DNA of 33,415 nt from assembly GCA_002400085.1 (NCBI GenBank), contig DHEX01000083.1, positions 3,652-37,066 of the forward strand, written 5' to 3'. Below, piece by piece: positions 9,748 to 18,229 of the stretch. The stretch comes from Clostridiaceae bacterium UBA4839. Its GTDB lineage: Bacteria > Bacillota > Clostridia > Clostridiales > Caloramatoraceae. The notes beneath the pieces were generated by a model, which worked only from the letters and a program-made list of their open reading frames with translations, was not told where the DNA came from and did not search any database. Made by a program: the position numbers and the translations under genes. Positions within the stretch are counted from its first letter, which is position 1. Each line of letters starts with the position of its first letter.

Positions 9748-9806
9748 TATCTTCTGTCTAAATTATAGTAAAATTAAATTAAATGCTAAAAATTTGAGGT
9801 ATAATT

Positions 9807-10550
9807 ATGAATGGAAAAGTTGAAAAAAAAATCAGGAGAAAGAAAGTATTTTTTCCATTATCATTTCTCATAATTTTTTTAGGTGTTTTATGCTTGTTTT
9901 TATTTAAATCAAATTATTTTAACATTGCAGCCGTGAGTGTTGAAAATAATAACATAGTTTCTGCAGATGAAATTAAAGCACTTGCTAATTTAGAGGGGAA
10001 AAATATATTTTTAGTTGATTTAAATAAAATAGAAAAAAAAATTCAATATAATCCATATATTGATTCGGTAGAAATGATTAGAAAATATCCCAATAAAATT
10101 ACTATAAGGCTTCAAGAGAAAAAAATTATGGGATTAGTTAAATATAAGAATGTATTTATTAATATTGATAATGAAGGAAATATGATTCAAACTGTTGATA
10201 AATTCCCTGACTGCAAAATTCCACTGATTGAAGGCATTGAGGTTAAGGAATATATTCCCAAAAAACCAATACTTGAGTCTGATGATGTTAAATTAAAAGC
10301 TTTAAAGGCGGCTTTTAAGGTAAATGAATATAAGGAGTATAAGAATTTAATTTACAGCATCGATATAAGTGATCCTTATAATATTTCATATAAAACAAAG
10401 GATGGAATAGTTATAAATGTTGGGGATTTTAATAATATGGAATATAAACTTGCATGTGCATATAGTGTACTGAAATCCAATATTCCAAAAAAAAGTGGAT
10501 ATATTCAAATTAATTCAGATGGAACAGCAACATATAAAAATAAAAAATAA
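9807..10550 (+). CDS. divIB: DivIB/FtsQ division protein
   Basis: Bitopic septum protein of 247 residues: a basic cytoplasmic start (KKIRRKK), one transmembrane helix (about residues 14-35), then an extracytoplasmic POTRA domain (about 36-107, including NIAAVSVENNNIVSADEI) followed by the beta domain. It should bind FtsL and DivIC/FtsB and regulate the septal PBP-SEDS pair. The ATG start is preceded by a modest GAGG site. The 59-base gap after murG shows no hairpin, so it probably belongs to the same transcription unit. Confidence 0.9.
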   Translation: MNGKVEKKIRRKKVFFPLSFLIIFLGVLCLFLFKSNYFNIAAVSVENNNIVSADEIKALANLEGKNIFLVDLNKIEKKIQYNPYIDSVEMIRKYPNKITIRLQEKKIMGLVKYKNVFINIDNEGNMIQTVDKFPDCKIPLIEGIEVKEYIPKKPILESDDVKLKALKAAFKVNEYKEYKNLIYSIDISDPYNISYKTKDGIVINVGDFNNMEYKLACAYSVLKSNIPKKSGYIQINSDGTATYKNKK

Positions 10551-10585
10551 AACATTATATTATTCCATTTTAAAGGAGAGCTCAT

Positions 10586-11296
10586 ATGAAAAAGTATCTT
10601 TCACAAATTGCATTAGGACTAGTGTGCGTTTTACTTGGCTTTATGATTTCTTATCAGTTTAAGCTGTATTATAATCCTCAAGCTAAATTGAAGAGCCGTT
10701 CCTTTGAAGATTTAACAAAAGAAATTGAACAGCTTCGAAAACAAAGGGATGAGCTTTCAAAAAATGTAACTGAACTTCAGGATAAAATTGATGTATATGA
10801 AAAAAATACAGCAAGTTCCAGTGAGGCAGCAAATAAAATGAAAGATGAATTAGATGATTTAAGGAAACTTGCAGGGCTTACGGATGTGGAGGGACCTGGA
10901 GTTATAATTACTTTAACTCCTCCTATGGATGTAACATCTACGGTGCCATATGCAATTAATTCATCTTCTATACTTGATGTTGTTAATGAATTAAATGCTT
11001 CAGGTGCTGAAGCTATTTCTATTAATGATGAAAGATTTGTATCCAGGACACAAATCAGGGAAGCGGGGGCTCCTATTATAATTAATGGTACATCGTTTTC
11101 ACCTAACAAAAATTTTGTTATAAAAGCTATTGGTGATCCTAAAACTTTAGAAGCTGCCTTTAATTTGCCAGGAGGTATTAAAGACAAGTTAAAAGAGGAA
11201 TATGGCATTACCATGAGTATATCTCAAGAACAAAAAGTTAAAATCTTAAAATACAATAAATATATTGAATACAAGTATATAAAAAAGGCTAGGTGA
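10586..11296 (+). CDS. DUF881 family protein (YlxW/YlxX type), first copy
   Basis: Predicted envelope protein of 236 residues with an N-terminal membrane segment (about 7-27), a coiled coil (about 38-92, rich in E/K/L) and a C-terminal DUF881 domain containing GPGVIITLTPP, INDERFVSRTQI and AIGDPKTLEAA. The family sits next to sbp and ftsA/ftsZ in many Firmicutes; its biochemical role is unknown and a division-related role is only implied by position. It has good Shine-Dalgarno spacing (AAAGGAGAG) and its stop region overlaps the next gene's translation signals. Confidence 0.88.
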   Translation: MKKYLSQIALGLVCVLLGFMISYQFKLYYNPQAKLKSRSFEDLTKEIEQLRKQRDELSKNVTELQDKIDVYEKNTASSSEAANKMKDELDDLRKLAGLTDVEGPGVIITLTPPMDVTSTVPYAINSSSILDVVNELNASGAEAISINDERFVSRTQIREAGAPIIINGTSFSPNKNFVIKAIGDPKTLEAAFNLPGGIKDKLKEEYGITMSISQEQKVKILKYNKYIEYKYIKKAR

Positions 11297-11301
11297 TAGA
11301 T

Positions 11302-11664
11302 GTGATACCGTTTATTGGACTTATTATAGGTATTTTTCTTGGAATGATTCTTAAAGTAAATATTCCAAATGCTTTTTTAGATTATATTCCTGTAGCAATT
11401 CTTGCAGCCCTTGATTCTGTCTTTGGAGGAATTAGAGCTGGACTTGAAGGTAAGTTTGATACTGAAATTTTTGTAACAGGTTTTTTTGGTAATGTAATAC
11501 TTGCAGTATTCCTTACCTATATTGGAGACAGCCTTAATGTTCCAATTTATCTTGCAGCAGTTGTTGTTTTTGGCAGCAGACTCTTTAATAATTTTGCTAT
11601 TATAAGAAGGTTATTAATTGAAAAAGGGAGGAAGAAAATTAAGAAAAAGGAGGAGCAACGATGA
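11302..11664 (+). CDS. sbp: Sbp, small basic protein (DUF1290)
   Basis: Membrane protein of 120 residues with three to four hydrophobic segments and a strongly basic tail (RLLIEKGRKKIKKKEEQR), matching the small basic protein found beside DUF881 genes and ftsA/ftsZ in Firmicutes. Conserved segment: AILAALDSVFGGIRAGLEG, then FVTGFFGN. Function unknown. I prefer GTG at 11302 (MIPFIGLIIG), which aligns with the start of the Bacillus homologue as I recall it and has AGGTGAT four bases upstream; GTG at 11293 in the same frame is possible and would overlap the previous stop codon. Confidence 0.88.
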   Translation: MIPFIGLIIGIFLGMILKVNIPNAFLDYIPVAILAALDSVFGGIRAGLEGKFDTEIFVTGFFGNVILAVFLTYIGDSLNVPIYLAAVVVFGSRLFNNFAIIRRLLIEKGRKKIKKKEEQR

Positions 11665-12380
11665 AATTTAATGAAGAAAAAGCACTTCTTCTATTTTCAG
11701 GTATGCTCACAGGCATATTAGTTGCTACACTATTTTTTAACTCGTCATCCTTTAAGCCTACAGCATTTTTAACATATAAGCAGTACCAAAAATTGAATAT
11801 GGAGGCTAATGAACTAAAAAATGAAGTGGAGGGTTTAAATAAGGCGTACAATGAACTTGATAGAAAGCTGTATAAATATAATATAAGTAATGAAAAGGAT
11901 AAAAGTGTTCTTGAAACCTTAAGCAAAGAACTTGAGGAAGCAAAAATGTTTTACGGTGATACTCCTGTTGAAGGCTCAGGAATAAAAGTTACAATAAATG
12001 ACAACCACGAACATACAAACTACTTTGAACTTATAGATGGCATTACTCATAATTATGATATTTATAATATAGTAAATGAATTAAAAATTGGTGGCGCTGA
12101 AGCTATTAGTGTAAATGGAAATAGAATAGCTTCTAATACATCAATTAATTGTGGAGGGCCAACTATATTAATAAATGATGATACTTATATTACACCGCCT
12201 TTTGAAATTATGGCTATTGGTGATCCAGACGCGTTAGAATATACCCTTATGCAGCAGCAAAGTTATTACCACTTATTACAAATAAGAGGCTTAGAATTAA
12301 ATATTACAAAAATGAAGGATATAAAGATGGATTCAGTCATTGAAGTAAAAAAGCCAACATATCTGAATTCAAAAAGATAG
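11661..12380 (+). CDS. DUF881 family protein, second copy
   Basis: Second DUF881 paralogue, 239 residues: an N-terminal membrane segment (about 9-27), a coiled coil (about 38-90) and a DUF881 domain with VEGSGIKVTIND, NGNRIASNTSI and AIGDPDALEYT. It overlaps the sbp stop by four bases and has a strong AAGGAGG site, so translation is probably coupled. The two DUF881 copies flank sbp and presumably arose by duplication. A terminator follows the stop codon directly, making this the last gene of the first dcw block. Function unknown. Confidence 0.87.
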   Translation: MKFNEEKALLLFSGMLTGILVATLFFNSSSFKPTAFLTYKQYQKLNMEANELKNEVEGLNKAYNELDRKLYKYNISNEKDKSVLETLSKELEEAKMFYGDTPVEGSGIKVTINDNHEHTNYFELIDGITHNYDIYNIVNELKIGGAEAISVNGNRIASNTSINCGGPTILINDDTYITPPFEIMAIGDPDALEYTLMQQQSYYHLLQIRGLELNITKMKDIKMDSVIEVKKPTYLNSKR

Positions 12381-12405
12381 TAGCCATATATTTGGCTACT
12401 TTTTA
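12379..12405 (+). terminator. Rho-independent terminator after the second DUF881 gene
   Basis: Stem AGTAGCCA / TGGCTACT with a six-base loop, followed directly by TTTT. It begins inside the stop codon of the second DUF881 gene and separates the murein block from ftsA-ftsZ. Confidence 0.85.
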
Positions 12406-12573
12406 CAATCAAATTTTAAATTAAGTGTATTTAAAATTTGAATTAAATATATCATGATTATAATTATAATATGCTATATTTATAGAAAAAATTATAACAT
12501 TTGCATTAATTTTAGAGGAAAATTTAAATTTATGTTGAATATTAAATAGATGAATAATAAAGGAGGTAATAAT
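12406..12573 (+). promoter_or_regulatory. Probable ftsA promoter region with an AT-rich inverted repeat
   Basis: This very AT-rich stretch follows a terminator, so it must contain the ftsA promoter unless there is read-through. It holds a perfect 13-bp inverted repeat (TCAAATTTTAAAT at 12409-12421, partner 12429-12441, seven-base loop) and two consecutive TATAAT hexamers (12459-12464 and 12465-12470). The best -35-like hexamer, TTGAAT at 12438-12443, gives an off-length spacer of 15 or 21, so the exact promoter is not established. Confidence 0.4.
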
Positions 12574-13842
12574 GTGAGCAATGTTGTTGCATCGCTTGAT
12601 ATTGGTTCATCCAAAGTTTGTGCTACAATAGCAGAAATAAATAAAAATCAATTCAATGTTCTTGGCGTGGGAACCTCCGAGTGTAAGGGAGTAAAAAAAG
12701 GAATAATTGTTGATATTGATTCTACAGTTCAAGCAATTAAAAGTGCAGTTAAGCAAGCTGAGCATATGTCAAATAGAGAAATTAAATCTGTATATACCAA
12801 CATATGCGGTGGCTATTCAACTGTATATAAAAATAGGGGAGTCATTGCAGTTTCAAGGGAAGATAAAGAAATTACCTCAGAAGATGTTGAAAGAGTCATT
12901 GATGCAGCTAAAGTTATTGCCATTCCGGCCGATAAACAAATTGTTGATATAATTCCTGAACAATTTATTGTAGATGGATATGATGGTATACGGGATCCAG
13001 TAGGAATGGTTGGAGTAAGACTTGAGGTTGAAGCCAACCTTATAGTAGCATCATGTACTACAGTTCAAAATATAATAAGAAGTGTTCAAAAGTCAGACCT
13101 TCAAGTTGATGGTATTATAATTGAGCCAATGGGTACATCCACCATAGTATTAAATGAAGATGAAAAGGAACTTGGTGTTGCACTTATTGATGTTGGAGCA
13201 GAAACTACAGATATTTCTATATTTAAAAAAGGCTGTTTAAATTATACAAAGGTAATCCCTGTTGGAGGGAATAATATTACTAATGATATTTCTATTGTTT
13301 GTAAAATTTCATCTCAGGATGCTGAAAAGATAAAAAGGCAATATGGTGTTGCTAATTCAAATTTAATAAAAAATGATGAGATTTTAAAAATACCAGATTT
13401 AGCTGGAAAAGGACAAAAGGAACTGCATTTATTAGATATTGCAAAAATTATGGATGCAAGAATAAGTGAAATGCTATATTTAATAAAAGAACAGTTAGAA
13501 GCAAGCGGAGAATATGAAAAACTCTCTGCGGGAATAGTGATTACAGGCGGCGGTTTATTTAGTATTAAAGGTATGCTGGAAAATTGCCAGAATTATTTTG
13601 ATATCCCAATTAGATTTGGTTATCCCAATTATATTGGGGTAGCAAATCCAGTATATTCAGCGTCATCAGGAATTGCACTATATGCTTTAAAACAAAAAAG
13701 ATATAGTACAGTCTTAAATAAATCATCTAAATCTTATAATGATTATGATGATGATACTTATGAAGAAAAAAAAGAAGAAAACACAAAGTCAAGGCCTGAT
13801 TTTATTGAAAAAGTAAAAGAATTTTTTGCTGATTTTTTTTAA
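12574..13842 (+). CDS. ftsA: FtsA, actin-like membrane anchor of the Z ring
   Basis: Actin-fold ATPase that tethers FtsZ to the membrane. Of 422 residues, the ATP-binding segments are visible: SLDIGSSKVCATIAE (phosphate 1), LIDVGAETTDISIF (phosphate 2) and GIVITGGGLFSIKGM (adenosine loop). The C-terminus PDFIEKVKEFFADFF is the expected amphipathic membrane-targeting helix after an acidic, low-complexity linker. I chose GTG at 12574 (MSNVVASLDIG) because AGGAGG at 12561-12566 sits 7 bases upstream; the ATG at 12550 lies ahead of that site. ftsZ follows 21 bases downstream. Confidence 0.95.
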   Translation: MSNVVASLDIGSSKVCATIAEINKNQFNVLGVGTSECKGVKKGIIVDIDSTVQAIKSAVKQAEHMSNREIKSVYTNICGGYSTVYKNRGVIAVSREDKEITSEDVERVIDAAKVIAIPADKQIVDIIPEQFIVDGYDGIRDPVGMVGVRLEVEANLIVASCTTVQNIIRSVQKSDLQVDGIIIEPMGTSTIVLNEDEKELGVALIDVGAETTDISIFKKGCLNYTKVIPVGGNNITNDISIVCKISSQDAEKIKRQYGVANSNLIKNDEILKIPDLAGKGQKELHLLDIAKIMDARISEMLYLIKEQLEASGEYEKLSAGIVITGGGLFSIKGMLENCQNYFDIPIRFGYPNYIGVANPVYSASSGIALYALKQKRYSTVLNKSSKSYNDYDDDTYEEKKEENTKSRPDFIEKVKEFFADFF

Positions 13843-13863
13843 TAATGCGAAGGGGGTGTTTGC

Positions 13864-14949
13864 GTGCTTGATTTTGAATTTGATGTAGATCAAAGTGCTC
13901 AGATTAAAGTTGTTGGTGTTGGCGGTGGAGGAAATAATGCAGTAAATAGGATGATAGCTGCAGGGTTAAAAGGAATAGAATATATATCCATAAATACGGA
14001 CAAGCAGGCATTATATTTATCTAAGGCCGGGCAAAAAATACAAATAGGTGAAAAATTAACAAGGGGACTTGGAGCTGGTGCAAATCCAGAAATCGGAGAA
14101 AAAGCAGCTGAAGAAAGCAAAGAAGAAATAATCCAGAATTTAAAAGGTGCAGATTTAGTTTTTATAACAGCGGGAATGGGCGGCGGAACTGGAACAGGAG
14201 CTGCACCCATAGTTGCTGAAGCAGCAAAAGACCTTGGAATACTTACCGTTGGTGTAGTAACTAAGCCATTTGCATTTGAAGGAAAAAAGAGATATATGCA
14301 AGCAGATGCAGGTATTCGTAAACTAAGGGATAAGGTTGACACATTAGTTACCATTCCTAATGATAGATTGCTTCAAGTTGTGGATAAAAAAACACCAATA
14401 ACAGAGGCATTTAAAGTTGCTGATGATGTGTTAAGACAAGGTGTTCAAGGTATTTCGGATTTAATAACAACTCCTGGGCTTATTAATCTTGATTTTGCTG
14501 ATGTGAAAACCATTATGCTAAACAAGGGACTTGCACATATGGGTGTTGGACGTGCATCAGGAGAAAATCGAGCAGTGGAAGCAGCTAAAAAAGCTATACA
14601 AAGTCCACTTCTTGAAACAACAATTAATGGATCAACAGGTGTTCTTTTAAATATTACAGGCGGATCTGATTTAACGTTATTTGAGGTTAATGAAGCTGCA
14701 GATCAAGTTAAACAGGCTGCAGACCCTGATGCTAATATTATTTTTGGCGCTGTGATAAATGAGGATTTAAAAGATGAAATTGTAATAACTGTAATTGCAA
14801 CTGGATTTGATAAAAATAATAATCTTGAGACAGATAATGATGAAAAAAATAATAAAGGAATTAAATCTGATAAAGTTGAAACAAATACAGTGGATGAGGC
14901 AGATCTCGATATTCCACCGATATTTAGGAATATAAACCAAAGAAGATAA
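13864..14949 (+). CDS. ftsZ: FtsZ, tubulin-like division GTPase
   Basis: Forms the cytokinetic ring. The 361 residues include the N-terminal GTP-binding segment VVGVGGGGNNAVNRM (16-30), the tubulin signature GGGTGTG (106-112), the T7-loop region NLDFADVKTIM, a variable acidic linker (about 315-345) and the conserved C-terminal peptide DIPPIFRNINQRR that binds FtsA and SepF, both encoded in this window. The start is GTG with AAGGGGGTG upstream. A strong terminator follows within three bases. Confidence 0.98.
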   Translation: MLDFEFDVDQSAQIKVVGVGGGGNNAVNRMIAAGLKGIEYISINTDKQALYLSKAGQKIQIGEKLTRGLGAGANPEIGEKAAEESKEEIIQNLKGADLVFITAGMGGGTGTGAAPIVAEAAKDLGILTVGVVTKPFAFEGKKRYMQADAGIRKLRDKVDTLVTIPNDRLLQVVDKKTPITEAFKVADDVLRQGVQGISDLITTPGLINLDFADVKTIMLNKGLAHMGVGRASGENRAVEAAKKAIQSPLLETTINGSTGVLLNITGGSDLTLFEVNEAADQVKQAADPDANIIFGAVINEDLKDEIVITVIATGFDKNNNLETDNDEKNNKGIKSDKVETNTVDEADLDIPPIFRNINQRR

Positions 14950-14951
14950 AG

Positions 14952-15000
14952 TAAAGAGATTTTTATTAGAAAAATTACTAATAAAAATCTCTTTATTTTT
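14952..15000 (+). terminator. Rho-independent terminator after ftsZ
   Basis: Perfect 18-bp stem (14952-14969 with 14978-14995), eight-base loop and a T run, starting three bases after the ftsZ stop. The stem begins TAAAGAGATTT and is long but AT-rich. Confidence 0.88.
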
Positions 15001-15063
15001 CATCAAAATAAATCTTATATAGGAATAATTTGATGGAAAATTTTATATTAATAATATTATAAA

Positions 15064-15096
15064 ATGACAAACTTTACATAAAAATGGATATATAAT
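15064..15096 (+). promoter_or_regulatory. Candidate spoIIGA promoter with wide spacer and Spo0A-box-like site
   Basis: ATGACA (15064-15069) and TATAAT (15091-15096) are separated by 21 bases. GACAAA (15066-15071), overlapping the upstream hexamer, matches the core of an inverted Spo0A box. In Bacillus subtilis the spoIIG promoter has a 22-bp spacer with Spo0A bound near the -35, so the arrangement is similar. The match to the 0A box is only 6 of 9, so this is tentative. Confidence 0.35.
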
Positions 15097-15124
15097 AATT
15101 ATATGAACTTTTAGGGGTGATGGG

Positions 15125-16027
15125 ATGAAACCCATTATTTACATTGATACTTTAGTTTTTGAAAATTATTGTATGAATTATCTATTATTATATATATTAA
15201 ATAGAATATGCAAATGTAAAGCAAAGTGGTGGAGAATTTCTATTGCAGCATTAATTGGGGCTTTATATGTACTGATTATATTTTTCCCAGATCTTTCTTT
15301 TTTGTATACTTTTATTATTAAATTTTTTGTGTCTGCTATCCTAATTATAGTAGCATTTTTTCCCCATTCTTTTAAGAAATTGATTAAACTAATACTTTTA
15401 TTTTATATTGAAACTTTTATTTTAGGAGGGTGTATTATTGGATTATTTTATATATACAATTATGATTTTAAATATATAAATGGGACTATATCTTCCAGTC
15501 ATTTCTCTTCAGAATATATTATTTTAGGATGTATTTGTGCAATACTGTTTGTGAAGATTGGCTTTGATTATTTAGAGGATTATTACTATAAGAAAAATAA
15601 TATAGTGGAAATGGAATTATATAGTGATAACAAGATATGTAATTTACTGGCTTTTATTGATACTGGTAATTCACTTAAAGATCCAATTTCAAATTCACCA
15701 GTTATAGTGGTATACATAAAATCAATACTCGAAATATTGCCTGATAATTTAAAAAATTTAGTAAGTGAAGGAGTAGATTATGATGGGCTTATGAAAGGGA
15801 TTTGCTGTTCCAATTTAAAGTCACGATTAAGAATTATACCCTATGCAACTGTTGGAGTAGAAAATGGTATGCTCATAGGCATAAAAATTGATAAAGCAGT
15901 TTTAAAATTAAATTCCAATCATATAACAGTTAATGACTGTATAATAGCTCTATATAGCAATCCTATTTCTCGTGATAATAATTTTCAGGCTTTAGCAAAT
16001 CCAGAAATTTTAAAAGAGGGGGCTTGA
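15125..16027 (+). CDS. spoIIGA: SpoIIGA, pro-sigma-E processing aspartic protease
   Basis: Membrane-bound protease that activates pro-sigma-E in the mother cell after asymmetric septation, in response to the forespore-made SpoIIR. The 300 residues split into five or so N-terminal membrane helices (about 6-148) and a cytoplasmic protease half with the catalytic motif FIDTGNSLKDP (aspartate at residue 179). The N-terminus MKPIIYIDTLVFENYCMNYL is typical of the family. It overlaps sigE, its substrate gene, by four bases. ATG follows AGGGGTGAT. Confidence 0.95.
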   Translation: MKPIIYIDTLVFENYCMNYLLLYILNRICKCKAKWWRISIAALIGALYVLIIFFPDLSFLYTFIIKFFVSAILIIVAFFPHSFKKLIKLILLFYIETFILGGCIIGLFYIYNYDFKYINGTISSSHFSSEYIILGCICAILFVKIGFDYLEDYYYKKNNIVEMELYSDNKICNLLAFIDTGNSLKDPISNSPVIVVYIKSILEILPDNLKNLVSEGVDYDGLMKGICCSNLKSRLRIIPYATVGVENGMLIGIKIDKAVLKLNSNHITVNDCIIALYSNPISRDNNFQALANPEILKEGA

Positions 16028-16758
16028 ATTTGTATAAACTATTTATTAAATTACTAAATTTTATAAAATCTATTTTTTTTAATATTGAATGGAAAATATT
16101 TAAAGATAATGAATTAAATTACATAGGAGGCAGTGAAGCTCTTCCCCCACCGCTGAGCAATGAAGAAGAAATGATATTAGTAAACCAATTAAAAAATGGT
16201 GATAATAGTGTTAGACAGATATTAATAGAAAGAAATTTAAGACTTGTAGTTTATATTGCAAGAAAATTTGAGAGTACAGGGGTAAGTATAGAAGATTTAA
16301 TTTCTATTGGAACCATTGGACTTATAAAAGCTGTTAATACATTTGATGCCAATAAAAAAATAAAGCTTGCAACTTATGCATCAAGATGTATTGAAAATGA
16401 AATATTAATGTATTTAAGAAGGAACAGTAAGGTAAAAGCAGAGATATCCTTTGATGAGCCATTAAATATCGACTGGGACGGAAATGAACTTTTATTATCA
16501 GATATTTTAGGAACTGACAATGATATGATTTACCATTGTATAGAAGATGAAGTTGAAAAAGAATTGTTAATAACAGCCATGTCCAAGCTAAGTATTAGGG
16601 AAAAACAAATTATGGAGCTGAGGTTTGGTCTTGGAGGGGACAAAGAAAAAACACAAAAGGAAGTTGCGGATATTTTAGGTATTTCTCAATCATACATCTC
16701 GAGGCTTGAAAAAAGAATTATAAGGAGATTGAAAAAGGAAATAAACAAAATGATTTAA
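16024..16758 (+). CDS. sigE: Pro-sigma-E, early mother-cell sigma factor
   Basis: RNA polymerase sigma factor for early mother-cell genes, made as an inactive precursor. The 244 residues begin with an N-terminal pro-sequence (about 1-33) of hydrophobic and amphipathic character, followed by the conserved YIGGSEALPPPLS (from residue 33), the region around the known processing site. Region 2 (RNLRLVVYIARKFE, IGTIGLIKAVNTF) and region 4 helix-turn-helix (ADILGISQSYISRLEKR) are intact. The TTG start overlaps the spoIIGA stop (TTGA), with AGAGGGGG upstream, pointing to coupled translation with its protease. Confidence 0.96.
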   Translation: MNLYKLFIKLLNFIKSIFFNIEWKIFKDNELNYIGGSEALPPPLSNEEEMILVNQLKNGDNSVRQILIERNLRLVVYIARKFESTGVSIEDLISIGTIGLIKAVNTFDANKKIKLATYASRCIENEILMYLRRNSKVKAEISFDEPLNIDWDGNELLLSDILGTDNDMIYHCIEDEVEKELLITAMSKLSIREKQIMELRFGLGGDKEKTQKEVADILGISQSYISRLEKRIIRRLKKEINKMI

Positions 16759-16767
16759 AAAACAGAT

Positions 16768-16799
16768 AAAAAAATCTTGGATTTTCCAAGATTTTTTTT
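16768..16799 (+). terminator. Rho-independent terminator after sigE
   Basis: Stem ATCTTGGA / TCCAAGAT with a TTT loop, extended by flanking A and T runs (eight T). It lies ten bases after the sigE stop, so sigG probably needs its own promoter or read-through. Confidence 0.85.
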
Positions 16800-16810
16800 A
16801 CTTGTTCTGC

Positions 16811-16884
16811 AATTAATAATTTAGATTTAATACACAGCGGAGATAAGAAAAATATATTCCATATATTTTTCTTATCTCCGCTGT
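16811..16884. repeat. Palindromic repeat, family B, full hairpin between sigE and sigG
   Basis: A perfect 24-bp inverted repeat (16834-16857 with 16861-16884, loop TCC) whose arm starts ACAGCGGAGATAAG. It is preceded by ATTTAGATTTAATAC. A 41-bp stretch (16817-16857) recurs in inverted orientation at 26305-26345 with four mismatches, and the core ATTTAGATTTAAT recurs at 18749-18761. There is no T run after it, so it is not a typical terminator. Confidence 0.7.
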
Positions 16885-17026
16885 AATTTGTTCATTAATG
16901 ATTTTAAATTACGAATTACAGTTACTTGTCAGGGAAGATTTAATTTTTAAAAATATTTATGAATAAAAAAATAGCCCTTTGTAAATAATTTTAATACAAC
17001 ATTAAAGAAGGGGATGAAGTTTATAT

Positions 17027-17800
17027 ATGGTAACGAATAAAGTTGAAATATGTGGGGTAAATACATCTAAATTACCTGTATTATCAAATGATGAAATGAA
17101 AGATTTAATGATTAAGATGAAGAAAGGGGATAAAGAAGCAAGAGAAAAATTTATAAGCGGGAATTTAAGATTAGTTTTGAGTGTTATACAGAGATTTAAT
17201 AATAGAGGCGAAAATGTTGATGACTTATTTCAAGTGGGATGTATTGGGCTTATAAAAGCTATAGATAATTTTGATTTATCTCAAAATGTGAAGTTTTCTA
17301 CATATGCTGTACCAATGGTTATTGGTGAAATCAGAAGATACCTAAGGGATAATAACTCAATTAGAGTTAGCAGATCACTGCGGGATACAGCTTATAAGGC
17401 TTTGCAGGTAAGAGATAAATTAATATCTAAAAATAATAAAGAGCCTACCATAACTGAAATATCGCAGGAGCTTAATATACCAAGGGAAGAGGTAGTTTTT
17501 GCGCTAGATGCTATTCAGGATCCAGTATCCTTATTTGAGCCTATTTATCATGATGGTGGTGATGCTATTTTTGTAATGGACCAAATAAGCGATAATAAAA
17601 ACTATGATGAAAATTGGATTGAGAATATTTCAATAAAGCAGGCAATGCAAAGATTAAATAAAAGAGAAAAATTAATATTAAATTTGAGGTTTTTTGAAGG
17701 AAAAACTCAAATGGAAGTTGCAAATGAAATAGGTATTTCACAGGCACAGGTATCAAGACTTGAAAAAACAGCTTTAAATCATATGCGAAAATATATTTAA
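17027..17800 (+). CDS. sigG: Sigma-G, late forespore sigma factor
   Basis: Sigma factor driving late forespore transcription. The 257 residues begin with the conserved NKVEICGVNTSKLPVLS, which is typical of sigma-G, followed by region 2 (GNLRLVLSVIQRF, DDLFQVGCIGLIKAIDNF), region 3 (RVSRSLRDTAYKAL, EISQELNIPREEV) and region 4 (NLRFFEGKTQMEVANEIGISQAQVSRLEK). The ATG start has AAGGGGATGA upstream. It lies downstream of sigE as in Bacillus and Clostridium, but the 268-base gap contains a terminator and a repeat hairpin. I found no convincing sigma-F or sigma-G promoter in that gap. Confidence 0.96.
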   Translation: MVTNKVEICGVNTSKLPVLSNDEMKDLMIKMKKGDKEAREKFISGNLRLVLSVIQRFNNRGENVDDLFQVGCIGLIKAIDNFDLSQNVKFSTYAVPMVIGEIRRYLRDNNSIRVSRSLRDTAYKALQVRDKLISKNNKEPTITEISQELNIPREEVVFALDAIQDPVSLFEPIYHDGGDAIFVMDQISDNKNYDENWIENISIKQAMQRLNKREKLILNLRFFEGKTQMEVANEIGISQAQVSRLEKTALNHMRKYI

Positions 17801-17830
17801 TTGGCAGTTCTAATGAACTGCTAATTTTTT
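17801..17830 (+). terminator. Rho-independent terminator after sigG
   Basis: Stem TTGGCAGTTC / GAACTGCTAA (one G-T pair), TAAT loop, then six T. It starts directly at the end of the sigG stop codon. Confidence 0.85.
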
Positions 17831-17876
17831 AATACAATGAATAAAATATTAATATAATCAAATAAGAGGTGATAAA

Positions 17877-18194
17877 ATGAAAAACAAGGAAGTAAATAAA
17901 GGAACATTATCATTGTCTGAATTTCGGCAGATGGAAGTAATTGATGTTTCTGAAGGAAAAAGGCTTGGCTTTATAGGCGATATAATATTTGATGAAGATT
18001 TTACAAGAATAGATGCTTTTGTAATACCGCTTCAAAATAGCTTTTTCTCAATGTTTAGAAAAAGTGAAGAAATAATAATAAGGTGGGAACAGGTTAAAGT
18101 TATTGGACAAGATATAATTCTTGTGGACATGAAGGTGAAAAATGGTGGAATAGAATATGATAATATCATTGAAATTAATGATGAAAACGGATAA
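17877..18194 (+). CDS. ylmC: YlmC/YmxH-type PRC-barrel protein
   Basis: Small protein of 105 residues with one PRC-barrel-like domain (SLSEFRQMEVIDVSEGKRLG, then a hydrophobic strand region DAFVIPLQ). It matches the YlmC/YmxH family conserved next to sigG in sporulating Firmicutes. Its function is not known; the link with sporulation is by gene order only. ATG follows AGAGGTGAT. No signal peptide or membrane segment is visible. Confidence 0.85.
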   Translation: MKNKEVNKGTLSLSEFRQMEVIDVSEGKRLGFIGDIIFDEDFTRIDAFVIPLQNSFFSMFRKSEEIIIRWEQVKVIGQDIILVDMKVKNGGIEYDNIIEINDENG

Positions 18195-18229
18195 TATTAA
18201 ATTAGTAATACGAAGGAGGAAGCAGCAGT

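Noticed and set aside
10777..11214. 145-codon minus-strand ORF opposite the first DUF881 gene
   Set aside because: Wholly antisense to a conserved gene, with no promoter and no recognisable product.
13899..14354. 151-codon minus-strand ORF opposite ftsZ
   Set aside because: It lies wholly within ftsZ on the other strand; its hydrophobic and proline-rich product is an artefact of ftsZ codon use, with no independent signals.
16834..16884. Hairpin between sigE and sigG as a second terminator
   Set aside because: There is no T run on the plus strand after it, sigE already has a proper terminator, and much of the sequence recurs elsewhere as a repeat.
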